Assembly: GCF_000350225.1 (NCBI RefSeq)
Contig: NW_005178795.1
Span: forward strand, 72,628 to 136,627
DNA from: Chondrus crispus
Lineage: Eukaryota; Rhodophyta; Florideophyceae; Gigartinales; Gigartinaceae
Direction of reading: 5' to 3'
DNA length: 64,000 nt
The notes under the pieces are model-generated. The model saw nothing but the letters and a program-made list of their open reading frames with translations. It made no database searches and was not told the origin of the DNA. Below, piece by piece: positions 1 to 10,978 of the stretch (position 1 is the stretch's first letter; every line of letters begins with the position of its first letter). The position numbers and the translations under genes were made by a program.

Positions 1-2564
1 CCTCAAGCGGGGGCATGGCTACCGCCCCGTACTGCGACCAGGAAGGCCCCGGACCAACCGGGGGCGCACGCGCGTTGACCATGGGAGAATCGTACCCCAC
101 CCCTTCGTAGGGGTCCGGCAACGCCGGACGCGGCATAGAGGCCGAGGGAGTGCGTGACGGAGCGACAAATGAGGACGGAACCTGACGTATGGACCGGAGG
201 GTGTCGCGTTCGCGGCGGTAGCGATCGCGCTGCGCAGTGACACGCTCCAGGGAGTCAGATTGACGCCTCGAGGACTCCCTGAGGGCCTCCAGTTCGCCCC
301 GCACTCGTTCTAATTGCGACGCGTACGTCGATCGCTCCGCCCCGAGGTGGCGTGCTTCCTCACTACGTGCTAAGTACCAGCTGGCAAGGGTGCTCAGCAG
401 GGTACCGACATGCCACGCTCGATCGATCGAGCTCCCGAGGGCCCGTCCCAAGTCGGGAATAATCTTGATCTCGTCCCGGGGCAGCGCCAAGAACCGCGCG
501 GCATTCTGACCCGGCGAGTCGCCCACGGACGTGGCCAGAGGCGGAAGGGGTGGCACGGGCGAGACGGCAGCTGTACAGTAACTCGCATCCGAGGCGAGCG
601 GGGCGCGAACCGGGTCCGTACCCGCGAACATAGGAGACGCGGGTTCCCCGTCCAAATCGCGGTACCGCTTGCGGTAACCCAACCGTGACGCGGACCCCAC
701 GCCTCCGCCCCTACCCGAGGGATCCGAAGCGGACGGTACAGGACGAGCCACGAAGGAGTCGTTCCGGTAATCATACACGAGAAAGGCACTGCGTACGCCA
801 GTAGCGAAGTCGGGCCACGAACGACGATTACGCACGCTCACGGCACAAGCTCGGTGCATCAGATCTAGAACGGCACAGTGCGTCCACGCCACGTGCGGGG
901 AAGACCGCTCCAAAGGGTGCAGCGGCACATCAGGGAGCGACGGCACTACCCTGCCGAGGAATGCCAACACCCCGATGGGTTGCACAAAACCCGCGGCCGT
1001 GCAGCGAAACCTCGCTCATAAAGGCGTTCCCCAAGGACCACGCCCACTCTCGTTCGACGTTATAGATCAGGTCATCGTACGCCGGGTGACGTGGGTCCCC
1101 ACACGCAAACCCGAAATGTTTGAGGGCAAAAGGTAGTAAGGGGTGAACACCGAGAGAAGGGAGAGCCTCCCGTACGACCGTCGGAAGGGCCGGGAAGTCG
1201 CTTTTTGAGAGGCCTCGTTCGAACGAGGCAGAAGCAAACACGCGGCCGTCCGACTCGTCCGCGTGACGATAGGCTGCCCAATCGTGTGGGGAGATCGCAA
1301 TGGAATGAAGCCTCATCAGTGTGCAAGCGGATTTTTGAAGAGCGGCACGAGCCCTGGAGTATGCGTAGGGCCTCGGGCTGACATACAGCCCGACGATTTC
1401 CGAAAGGACGAAACGGGGAGGGCCCCGTGGGTCCCGATTGAACAAGTAGCAGGCCATCCGTTCAACGCAGTCTACTTCCTCGTGGTTGAACGCAAAGGTC
1501 CGATCGCTCGGGATCTCGTCCAGGAGCTGATAGGGCGCTCCGCCGCCCTCCGCAAGCAAGCGCCCTAACGCGAGAGACGCCTCCTCGGGGAGACCGCCCT
1601 CGTACAGCATCCGGATGCGTAGCATGTCGGGCCGAAGGCAATCCTTCGTAAGAAGCTCCCCAACCGTGACGCCCGAGCGAGCATGACGACGCCACGGATA
1701 CCTCAGCCGACTGAGCAGCAGGGGCGCGGACCGCTCGAGCGGCACGCCCAGCCACTGCGTGGACGTGTTAGCAGCCTCCTGCTCCACTCCCCCGCTATCC
1801 CGAGTCGACTCGGGAGGAACCCCAGGACGTCGGCAGCTGCCACAGGCGCCGTAGGATCCCTTGACTGGCTGATAGGGGGCGCTGTCGCTGCCCGCTGCGG
1901 ATAACGCCTCGCCCGGGATGCCCCCGGGGGCGCCGGATACAAGAGGGATCGGCCCCTCTTCCTTGCCAGCTGCAGCCGGGTCTGCCTCCGTGACCTCGGC
2001 GCGAACCTCATTCACCACCGCCGGCCCTGCATCCAACTCTACTGAAAGAGTGGATTCCCGGGACCCACGGGCACCCTGGAACGGACTCGCCCGTGGGACA
2101 GCGACGACAGGGGCGCGACGACGCGCCTCGCCCCCGCTCAGCGGGGGAGCCAAGGAGCTCAACGACGGGCTCTCGGACGAGGGTAGGAGGGGTGAAGGGG
2201 TCACGAGGGGCGACGGTGTACCCGTCATCACGCCGAGACGGTAGGGGCCCTCCGACAGAGCACGTACAAGAAGCGCACGCGAGACCTCACCGGCGCGAGG
2301 GGGAAGGATGACACGCACGACGAAAGGCGGACGACCGCCGAGACGAGCTCTCGTAGGCAGTACGACGGGATGAAGAGGGGAGTAAGAAAACGCACGTGTG
2401 AGCGCGCGGGGGTGTAGGGGGAATAACGACAGAAGGACACGCGGAAGGGAAAGAGGCCTCGGAGCAAGGGAGTGGCTTGTATCAATCTCAATCACCGACA
2501 TGTTTCGCACCGCAAGCACTCGTGACCGCGGACGTTCACCCTTGAGGGGGGGGCCGTGTAGCAT
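1..2564 (-). CDS. Antisense accessory ORF of an LTR element, 3' end outside window, one frameshift
   Basis: A long minus-strand reading frame starts at an ATG (2564) just inside the LTR at 2557-3259 and runs leftward off the window. It is open to 930. A one-base slip near position 990, in a run of T and G, moves the reading into another frame that continues from about 985 towards 1. The N-terminal third is rich in Pro, Ser, Arg and Leu. The middle is a mixed globular stretch. The distal part (about 250-350) reads as an Arg/Glu/Ser-rich coiled coil. I recognise no catalytic motif. Its place, antisense and directly before a 3' LTR, matches the antisense ORF of the Gypsy element at 43448-45163, and the two may be distantly related (shared Val-Ala-Trp context). 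Function unknown. Confidence 0.55.
2544..2553 (+). other. Polypurine tract before the 3' LTR
   Basis: GAGGGGGGGG lies three bases before the LTR start at 2557. This is the expected place of the plus-strand primer for reverse transcription in an element read on the + strand. Confidence 0.6.
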
Positions 2565-3259
2565 AACCCCCCCTCTTGCGGGTTTGAATTAGATTAGATC
2601 AAGAACTAGATCAGCTACTGTAGAGCGTCGAGCTCTACAGTACAACCGCGCGTGTCCACGTGTACACCACGGGGACAAGGGACACGCGCACACACGTGCA
2701 CACGTGTACAGCGCGCGAACGAAGCGCGCACGCACCACGGGCGATACGTGTACTGTCAGCCTCGACATAGCTGACAGTATTACAGTGCGGGCCGACCTGC
2801 ACTACCGTAGCCCACTACAGTACCTCGGTACTGTAGTGTTATGATAGATTGTTTTGTATATTAAATGTGGAGCGGACCGACGGCGGCGGAGGGAGACAAG
2901 CACGGGCTTGTCCTCAACCGACCGCCAAGGTCAGTCCACCCAGCTTATTCTAAACGTCGGCTTCGCTCTTCGCGCGCGTTTAGTCGGAGCCGAGCCGGAG
3001 TGGACGCGCAGCACGCGAGCGAGCACGGAACCGCCTCCGCCCGTCAGCACTGGTACGTCACCCAGTGCTGCTCCGGGGCGTCGAGGCGTCGATCCGCTCG
3101 TGCGTGCGCGCGTCCCTGCTCGCTCCCGCTCTACCACCGCTACCCGGGCCCGAGCCCGGTTCCGTAGCTGGTTGGCCCGCTTCACCCCTTCTCCGATCCG
3201 GGGTCTACAGGTCGAACTGCGCATACACCTCCAGTCGTCGGGGGGTTGTTTATGCTACA
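2557..3259 (+). mobile_element. 3' LTR (703 bp) of an LTR retrotransposon
   Basis: The segment begins TGTAGCATAA and ends TTATGCTACA, a perfect 10-bp inverted terminal repeat of the TG...CA type. A polypurine tract sits just outside the left end. The right end abuts the coding sequence of an unrelated gag read on the other strand, so the element inserted into that gene. The 5' LTR and coding part would lie left of the window, so the target-site duplication cannot be checked. The predicted copy is the 5 bases from 3260 (CCACT). Confidence 0.75.
2616..2838. repeat. Three perfect hairpins inside the LTR
   Basis: Perfect inverted repeats occur at 2616-2626/2632-2642 (11 bp, 5-nt loop), 2751-2760/2770-2779 (10 bp, 9-nt loop) and 2813-2824/2827-2838 (12 bp, 2-nt loop). 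They fall in the 5' half of the LTR, where U3 control sequences lie. The bases between are rich in CACGTG and GTGTAC words. Confidence 0.7.
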
Positions 3260-4272
3260 CCACTAATTCTCCCTTGGTGGTCTCAGTTATGACCGTGACT
3301 TGCTTCGAGTCTCTGGTGGTCTTGTCACCGTCGTCGTTGGCAGAACCGCCTGCTTTGGGGCCATAAGCGCTTCCTGCGCCAGCGTTATTTTGAGGACGTG
3401 CATGAACCACATTCTTTCTAGCAAAGCGGGACCAGCAAGTCTCCGTCGTGTGTCCAACCTTCCCACACGTTGGGCAACAAGTATCACGGTGTGAGTTGGA
3501 ACGACAACGAGTCGCTGAATGCCCTGGTTCCTTGCAATAGGAACATGTCCAACTCGTATCACCGTCCCCTGGCGTTCTGTCGTTTCTTCATCATCAGTGA
3601 CAGTTCCGCCAGCTGGTTGGTGATGGCGTCTACTTTGTTCCCCAGCTTGTCCTGTCGAGGATCCACATCAGAACGCATCAATACGCGCTTGGGCGTCACA
3701 CGTTCAACGGACGGCGCAGCAGTTTTCGCCGCCTTGACGGCGTCACGGCCTGCAGCAAAGTCCTTCACGGTCTTCATTAGTTCTTCGTACGTCGTCGGAG
3801 AACGATAGATCGCGAACTGAGCAACATCCAAATGTGCCATTACGGCATTGCGAAGCAAGCCGTACTTTGCCTCGTCGTTGAAACCAGCCCTCCTGTAGAG
3901 CTTGTCCATTTCATTCATCGAAGTATGCAAGTTCCTACCATCCAGTTGGCAACTCATAGCCTTCTGGATATTTTCTTCTGGCCTCGGGGCATCCGTAAAA
4001 CGGTCAGACAGGGCGCTCTTCACACCGTCCCAGATACTGGCGGCCTCGGTCAGACTCCCATTATGACTATACGTGTCATAGTAATAGTCGAACGCGGCAC
4101 CCTCGAGATGGCATAGGATAGCTTCTGCCTTCTCCTCGTCAGGCTTGCCGCGCATAATGATGTTCTCGTATACGAACAGAAACTTGGAAACATCTGACCC
4201 GTTCGACCCATCGTAGGTAACATGGTTAGGGCCCGCACTTGTGTCTGCGTCGGCCCTCCACAAGAGTACCAT
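3260..4272 (-). pseudogene. gag: Gag with two CCHC zinc knuckles, cut by an LTR insertion
   Basis: The minus-strand frame from ATG 4272 to 3559 (237 aa) looks like a retrotransposon nucleocapsid precursor: a helical N-terminal domain, then a Lys/Arg-rich tail. One base further on, in another frame (about 3560-3380), two zinc knuckles follow in tandem, CSYCKEPGHSATRC and CPTCGKVGHTTETC, both with the CX2CX4HX4C spacing. A single frameshift therefore separates the capsid-like part from the knuckles. The reading stays open to the border of the LTR at 3259 and is then cut. Its protease and polymerase, if still present, would lie left of the inserted element. Gag packages element RNA in the cytoplasm. 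Whether it is of Gypsy or Copia type cannot be decided without a pol. Confidence 0.75.
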
Positions 4273-5483
4273 GTTGTCGGTGGAATGGGGGAGGCGGTTT
4301 TGGGGAGCGTGGCGTTCCGTGGTGAGGGTCGGCGGAGTTTTCCCCCTTTTTCCCCGCAGCGCCCGTCACCCTCTCTCTTTTATTTCTACGAAATTCCTTC
4401 CAGAAGCGTCCACGCGTCCGGCCCGGATTCCGCCGGGCCGTCCGCGTGCGCTTCTCTAAAATTCAAATAAATCTCGGACTACAGAATAAAATCTCCCTCT
4501 ACAGTAAAATGCAATTTTTCCCTAAAAATATCTCACAGCTTGTTGATTTCATGTCGCAATTTTGCACAATTTTTACTAATAACGCCATTGGCTGAAAATC
4601 AGAATAGTTATGGCACAGCGTCTCTGCCTGGCCTGTGGCGGTAGATGACTGGCTGGCGCTGCACACGGGTAAGTCTCGCAGTGCCAATCGCCATTGGCTG
4701 AAAAGCAGCATAGTTATGGCACAGCGGCTCTACCTGGCCTGCGGCGGTAGATGGCTGGCTGGCGCTGTACACGGGCAGGTCTGGCAGGGCCAAACGCTTT
4801 TACATTGATGCAATGATGAGACAGTGATCATCGCTGCATATGCGCAGCCACCGACGACCATGTTTTGCTGCTCCAGGGCAATGAAAATATGTCTCCATTC
4901 GCAGTTCCAATGCAGCACTAGACGTAATGCTGCGATCTACTCTCAGTCAATGAAATGTTAGTCCAGTACCTTTCTTGCAAAGGTGATGTCACCCCGCTGG
5001 TCCAGAAACGGTCCCATCCCGAAGGATGGAACCGATGGCGGTTCCAGCGGCGTTCAAATCACATTTATTTGTAGCAACCAAAGAGTACTGTTACGGCTAC
5101 ATACACTACATCTACCTCGTCCAATTACCGAAATACCGCGGCGATGGTTCACTGGGCTTCCGTTAAATACGACAATCAATGCCAAGAAACGTAACAGGAG
5201 AGGTCGGTTACGGTCACAGTACGTCATGATGGTGGATTAGAATTGTGAGAGACCAAGGAGGGTGTACTGATGGCTTACCTGATCCTGAGTTAGACGACGG
5301 GCGGTTTGACCTGCAGTGAGACAAGGAACGCTGTGAGGCTTGGTCAGAACAGTTCTTCGACATTTTAAATGTGTTAGAGAATGTCCGAACTTACGTTACA
5401 GCTTTGTAGGTAATCGCAAAACGGCATTGCCTAGAGAAAGCGCTCACTTACCGAACGTCTGCAGCGCACTCGTGTCTCCGCGT
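4273..5483. other. Non-coding stretch with one tandem dimer
   Basis: I see no supportable gene here. Only the 106-bp dimer at 4583-4793 (separate entry) stands out. The part up to about 4470 may be the leader or LTR of the minus-strand gag element, but I could not find TG...CA ends. Confidence 0.5.
4583..4793. repeat. Tandem dimer of a ~106-bp unit
   Basis: CGCCATTGGCTGAAAA starts at 4583 and again at 4689. The two units agree along their length apart from scattered substitutions. There is no coding evidence. Confidence 0.85.
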
Positions 5484-6426
5484 GAGATTTCAACCGAACA
5501 CGCAACTCGCAGAAAGCAAACTGTCAGAAACGAGGATGCGCGGTGGGTCAGGACTGTCGCAGAAGTGGCGTCACTTACTGTGGATGAGATCTCAACCGAA
5601 CACGCAACTCGCAGAATGGAAACTGTTAGAAAAATGGATGCGTGGTGGGTCCGAACTGTGGCAGAAGTGGCTTCACTTACTATGGATGAGATCTCAAACA
5701 AACAAGCAACTCACAGAAAGGAAACTGTCAGAAAAACGCATGCGTGGTAAGTCAAGACTGTGGCAGAAGTGGCGTCACTTACTGTGGATGAGATCTCAAT
5801 CAAACACACAACTCGCAGAATGGAAACTGTTAGAGAAACGGATGCGTGGTGCGTCAGGACTGTGGCAGAAGTGGCGTCACTTACTGTGTGGATGAGATCT
5901 CAACCAAACACGCAACTCGCAGAAAGGAAACTGTCAGGAAAGTGGATTCATGGTGGGTCAAGACTGCGGACGAAGGCCCTGCAGAGAGTTGGATCTGGTC
6001 CTGGAATTATTTCAACCGAACACGCAACTGGCAGGAAGCAAACTGTCAGAAACGAAGATGCGCGGTGGGTCAGGACTGTCGCAGAAGTGGCGTCACTTAC
6101 TGTGGATGAGATCTCAACCGAACACGCAACTCGCAGAATGGAAACTGTTAGAAAAATGGATGCGTGGTGGGTCAAGACTGTGGCAGAAGTGGCGTCACTT
6201 ACTATGGATGAGATCTCAAACAAACAAGCAACTTGCAGAACGGAAACTGTTATAAATACGGATGCGTGGTGGGTCAAGGCTGTGGGAGAAGTGGCTTCAC
6301 TTACTTTGTGGATGAGATCTCAACCGAACACGCAACTCGCAGAAAGGAAACTGTCAGAAAAGGGGATGCATTGTGGGTCAAGACTACGGAGGAGGGGCGT
6401 GCAGAGAGTTGGATCTGGTCCTGGAA
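5484..6426. repeat. 102-bp minisatellite in two higher-order blocks
   Basis: Units beginning GAGAT(C/T)TCAACCGAACACG start at 5484, 5586, 5688, 5790 and 5894, then at about 6008, 6108, 6210 and 6314. Most steps are exactly 102 bp, with 104 bp at the last step in each block. Each block ends in a variant unit containing GCAGAGAGTTGGATCTGGTC, so the second block (four units) is a duplicate of the first (five units). Because 102 is a multiple of three, several long open frames appear on both strands. They are by-products of the repeat, not genes. The array lies upstream of the transposase gene at 6914. Confidence 0.9.
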
Positions 6427-6454
6427 CTATATTGCTGCATATATATATGCAGTG

Positions 6455-6502
6455 CTCAGAAAAACCGGTAGCTAGATATTTCAAACTACCGGTTTTTCTG
6501 AG
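6455..6502. repeat. Perfect 17-bp inverted repeat, 14-nt loop
   Basis: Arms 6455-6471 and 6486-6502 are exact reverse complements (CTCAGAAAAACCGGTAG and its complement). It lies just after the minisatellite and about 400 bp before the transposase reading frame. It could be a transposase binding site or a hairpin relic. Confidence 0.9.
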
Positions 6503-6913
6503 TTCTGGCAGGGCATCTGAGTGAAAATAAGTTGCACTTTCATGGGCACGTGTCAATAGCAGAATATAGGTACTGAAATCTCAATTTGAAATTACCGAAT
6601 TCGGCATGGCATGCCTGTCCTTAACGACAGCCATTCATTGAGCTTTTGCATGTCGCATCACATCAAAATGCGAGTAAGAGCATATCCATTTTACCGTTTC
6701 TATTCATTGAACCAAGCTTTAATAATAACAGCACAACCGTATGCATTGCCAAATGTGACGAAAGGCCTTCTTTCGGCTCTAGAGCAGTAAGCTTGCCGAT
6801 GTCTTGTCAATGCCGAGTTTCATGCCAAATCTTACCGCAGACCCACTTCCAGTTGCAAACCTGGTCGAAACGGTAGCAGATGGGGCGCCAAAGCAAGAGT
6901 CGTTGAGTTCTTA
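6503..6913. other. Leader region of the transposase gene, no gene seen
   Basis: No supportable ORF. It probably holds the promoter and 5' end of the transposase gene. An ATG near 6879 opens a short basic frame that could be the original start, out of frame with the main body. Confidence 0.4.
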
Positions 6914-9900
6914 AAAACGCGGATCTTATGCCAAGCGTTCCGAAGATGTTGCATCACAAGGGAATAATTCGGATGGGCACGCACCATCTTCTTCTGAACC
7001 TCAGTTTGAAAGACATCGAAAAAGAGCAAGGCCATGTAGGCAACTGTCTACAAAGCCAGCTAAATGTCCAGGAGATGGGTTCATGTTACTAGACGGTCAG
7101 TCAGAATCCTACGCTTCTCTTTCGAAAGACGGGCTTTTAAGAGACCTCCAAGAATACCAAGGCGTCATGCATGACGATGTGGAGGCACTTCCATCAAGTC
7201 CTCACCCCGAACGAAATGACATGATCCGTTGTGAAGAAAGCGAAGGAATTTCTGGATTAGACATTGGATTGAGCGTTGAGCAGGACAATGCCTACGAAGC
7301 TGAGGAGTCTGAGGAGCTGATAGAAAACATGTTCGAAAGCGCTTCTGGTGGAATTCGATTGACCTGGACAAATATTGCATCACTGATAACAGCAACTGGG
7401 AGCACGCGTCTCAGCGAGACTGCGTATCAGACACTTGCCAATTTTAGGAACTGGAGACCGAATGAAAGGCAGCTCACTCTCAAACTGCCAAGTACATCTA
7501 CTCTAAAGAGACGTGTTCGTCCATTTGCGAAATCCAACTTCTTCATTCCTTGTCATGTAGAAATGTTTACTGTGGATTTGTCGAAGTCTGGGTCGAAGGC
7601 TGGCGTTGGAAAGTATTCCTCACAGAACAGCGCCCCGACCATGATTGTAAGACCGAGCAACTAGGCGAAACTTGACTTTTCGACAGCAAAATTGCGGGAG
7701 ATGGTGCAAGGAAGACGGCATGATATGGATCCGTCAATCGAGATACCGAGGTTCTCGGATATTGAGGACACTCCCATAATCAAGGATAGAGCTGGGAGTC
7801 TATCTGTTTATCGGATTCCAACCGAAGATGGTGTGACAGTGAAACTGCGAAAAGGGCTCCTTCTTAACATTACGTTCGAAACAAGTGACGCGGTGAAGGG
7901 CAGATTGATGCAAGCCCAGTTTGCAGTAACGTCCTCAACGAACATGAGATTTGATGCAGTTGTATCTTCCTTCTTTGTTTACGATGAGCCAAACTGAACA
8001 GAAGCGCAGGCGGAGTCCAATTCAAAGTGTACCAAAAGGATGAAGATGAAGGAACCGAAATCTCGGGCATTCCTTCCCAGTGACATGGTCGTCGAACTTG
8101 CACTTCCAGGACAGCCAGTCACCAAAACTTCGGAAGAACCAACGCAAACACCCTTCCTTGTGTATAGGATGTGGAGAAGACGGGACTGTGATGAAGACTA
8201 CGCTACCAGCTTGGTTGCATCTTCTGAAAGAAATGTTTCGAATCTCACTAGCACGAATAGGGCCGTTTACGACCAGATGTTTGACAAAACCGTAGTGAAA
8301 CGAGTATCTGCTGATGATAATCCAATGGACAATGGTAATCGCGTCGATGCTGAAAGCAGTGGACGTTTGGAAGATGGAAGAAAGTACGTTTTGTATATAA
8401 TGTTTCTGTACTCTGATGGATTTACGCCGTACATTGGAAAAAAAGGAAGCATGGGTGGTATATACATGCTGCCAATAGGTATGGCTCCGGAGAACCGCAA
8501 TGGAGCAGGAGCCATCAGACCTATCGGGCCAACTCCTCCAGGGGTATCTACAAACGGGGTACTGGCGGCAGTTATTGATGATATCATTGAGGGGACAGAA
8601 AAGGGATTTGAGATGACCACTGCAAAAGGAGAGAAGGTTGTTCTTTTTCTCGATGTCGTCGGGTACGTTGGAGACTATCCTGCAGTGTCCCACACTTTGG
8701 ACCTGCTAGGGCACTGCTCCAATGTTCCATGTCACTTATGCAGCTATGGTAAGTACGACAAGTCTGGATTTCAAGGAAGCAAGTATTGTTACACAACCCG
8801 CATCCATTCCGACCATCCATCTTTCGCGAGAGATGAGAACCGGGCTACTGCATTGAGGAGATCCAAGTTATCCAGGGAAGAGTCGCAAGCCCTCGGAATG
8901 GATGATGCAGATACGCTTGAGACAAGTTTGCAGGCACTTCATCAACTCTCTGAGAAACTGCGACAAGTTCGCGCTCGTGTGCATCGTGTACTCGGCAGTA
9001 TCAAACCGGTTGTTCCTTCTGTTTTCGATTCTTATCGCTCATGCGTTGTGGCTCCCGATCATTATTTCCTCGGGATTGGTCGCAACATCATGAATCTCTG
9101 TATAACACTGCTACCAAAAGATGTACGCAAAGATGCCGAGGCAATTGCCAGGATGGCTTTGAAGGATGGCTATCTCATATATCAGGAGAGCCTAATCAAC
9201 CATGACAAGCATGTGCTACATTCAATGACGATATCGTCTATGTACTGCCTGCTCTTGGTAGCACCACGAGCGATGAAGTGTGCTTGGTACGTGAACAAAA
9301 TCACAGGCGAGAGAGAGAGCGGAAACTGTGCTACTATCGATGAAGCTCTCGACGTCCTCGACCTGTTTTCCTCTCTCGTGAGCAGAACGCAGTACTTTCC
9401 GGACTCAAGGATAGATGGTAAGAGGTCATTAGACACACAAAATGAAGAAGGAGGAATCAAGAGACTTCTGGAGATTCGTAATATGGCACTTCGTTACCTA
9501 TCTCGAGTACATAAGCTGTGTCGCACAAACAGCTTTGCCTCCACTCATTTGGACAAACCAAACCTTCACAGACTGTTGGAGTTCTTCACACATACATTTC
9601 CACTGTTCGGTAGTGTAAGACATGTACAAGAGTTGTTGTTTGAAAGCGCTCATCAGCCATTGAAGAGGGGGGTGGCTCAATCCAATATGAAAAACTCACA
9701 ATTACAGGTTATGGAACATCGTCTTGCCAACGACTGGAAGACTCGTCTGGCAATTGAAACTGAAGGCATTGACACCAGTGAGAACGGCTGGAGCTTTGAG
9801 ACAGCGAAGTCGGTTTTAAATCTCTTGGGCTACGACAGTTCTGGGCTTCAGGATGCGGGAAGATTTCTACAAAAGCTTCAAGACTGCTTCCCAACTCCTG

Positions 9901-10685
9901 TTCTGCAGAACCTTCGATTACATCGGAAAGGATTCTTATCGTCGTCTCTCAGTAGTAAGGACTGGCGCGTTGAGAAGTCCGTAATTATGAACCTCGGAAA
10001 CACTGCAGACGGAGGTCAATATTCGGAAATGTTCCAATCAACTGGCCTTGCATTTCTGCTGAAAGCAAGGGAGCTTTTAGAGCATTTATGGAAACAAAAG
10101 CTACGTCTTAGAAGTGGCCGGGCAGACCATGGAAATTCCGTAACCGTACAGATATATGGAACTGCCAAGTGGTGCAAAATAGCAGACGGGCGAAAGAGGG
10201 ACCAGACATCTGTTTTGGCCACTATATCTTATGGGAGCGTGATTCAAGCCTTGCATTCTTCTGTTGTTTCGACCGCAGATTCTGATCTCACATTCACTCT
10301 TCATGAGAACAATGATTCTGAGCATGATGAAGACAGAAGGTTCTGGATGGTGCTAGCGTTAGTTCAAGTCCGGATTCTGGACGCTCGTGAGAAAGAAAGT
10401 CAGGCAACAACACGATATTGCGCAGTGAAGGAGTGCAAAGCCGAAGCAGATGGATACGGGGTGTTGATACAACAACGAAACGAAAGAAGAGAGCTGGTTG
10501 AGTTTGGAAGCTACGTTCGAAAGGCATTAGTTATTCACTACTGCGAGCAGGACAGCGCCGAAAGCGACGACCACATGTGTCTCATATGCACATCAAACTC
10601 AGCAGTACAACACAGGAGTCTCCTAGACGGTGGAATTTATCAAGTGTGGGGGCGAAAGGAAGGGTATGTGCCACGTCAGGCATAA
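6914..10685 (+). pseudogene. CACTA/EnSpm (TNP2-like) transposase, two in-frame stops
   Basis: One reading frame runs from about 6914 to the stop at 10685, broken only by TAG at 7662-7664 and TGA at 7995-7997. A paralogue at 46529-47804 has Trp where the TAG stands. The 881-aa part from 8040 shows the DDE-type catalytic core known from plant TNP2: SDGF (first Asp, 8414), GDYPA followed 20 residues later by CHLC (second Asp, 8673; Cys pair 8731-8742), like the DFPA...ACPVC signature, and LFESAHQPLKRG (likely catalytic Glu, 9642). The protein would cut and paste the element in the nucleus. Palindromic repeats follow its stop. The tail carries a Gly-Tyr rich end (IYQVWGRKEGY) shared with the second copy. 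As it stands, only the 8040-10685 part could be made whole. Confidence 0.8.
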
Positions 10686-10978
10686 GTATATGTGCGGAAC
10701 AAGAACTCTGGTCTTTATTCAACAGTTTTTAGTACTACCACACAGCTCTCCATACTTTTATGCACTGAATATAAGCTCTGCAACGGCCTCTATATCCGTA
10801 GTTGCGACATATAAACTGCATCGTTATCGCAACCAAAATTCAGGTCTGCTACCTTGGTGGGCTTGTTGCAAGGGGGCACGTTAGGTATCCCCGCCTTTCG
10901 AAGTCCGTGTCCCTACACCTCTCTAGTCCCCGCAGCCAGTCTGATCCTTAACACTCCATTTGGTTAATAATAAATCAG
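10686..10978. other. 3' flank of transposase, no gene seen
   Basis: A short stretch between the transposase stop and the palindromic repeat field. A 3' UTR is likely. No motif is recognised. Confidence 0.3.

Noticed and set aside
1..2564. Firm homology between the antisense ORFs at 1-2564 and 43448-45163
   Set aside because: Layout and a few residues agree, but similarity by eye is too weak to claim.
5760..6524. 254-codon ORF and several 80-137 codon ORFs on both strands in 5340-6560
   Set aside because: They are by-products of a repeat unit of 102 bp, a multiple of three, and encode only repeats of the unit.
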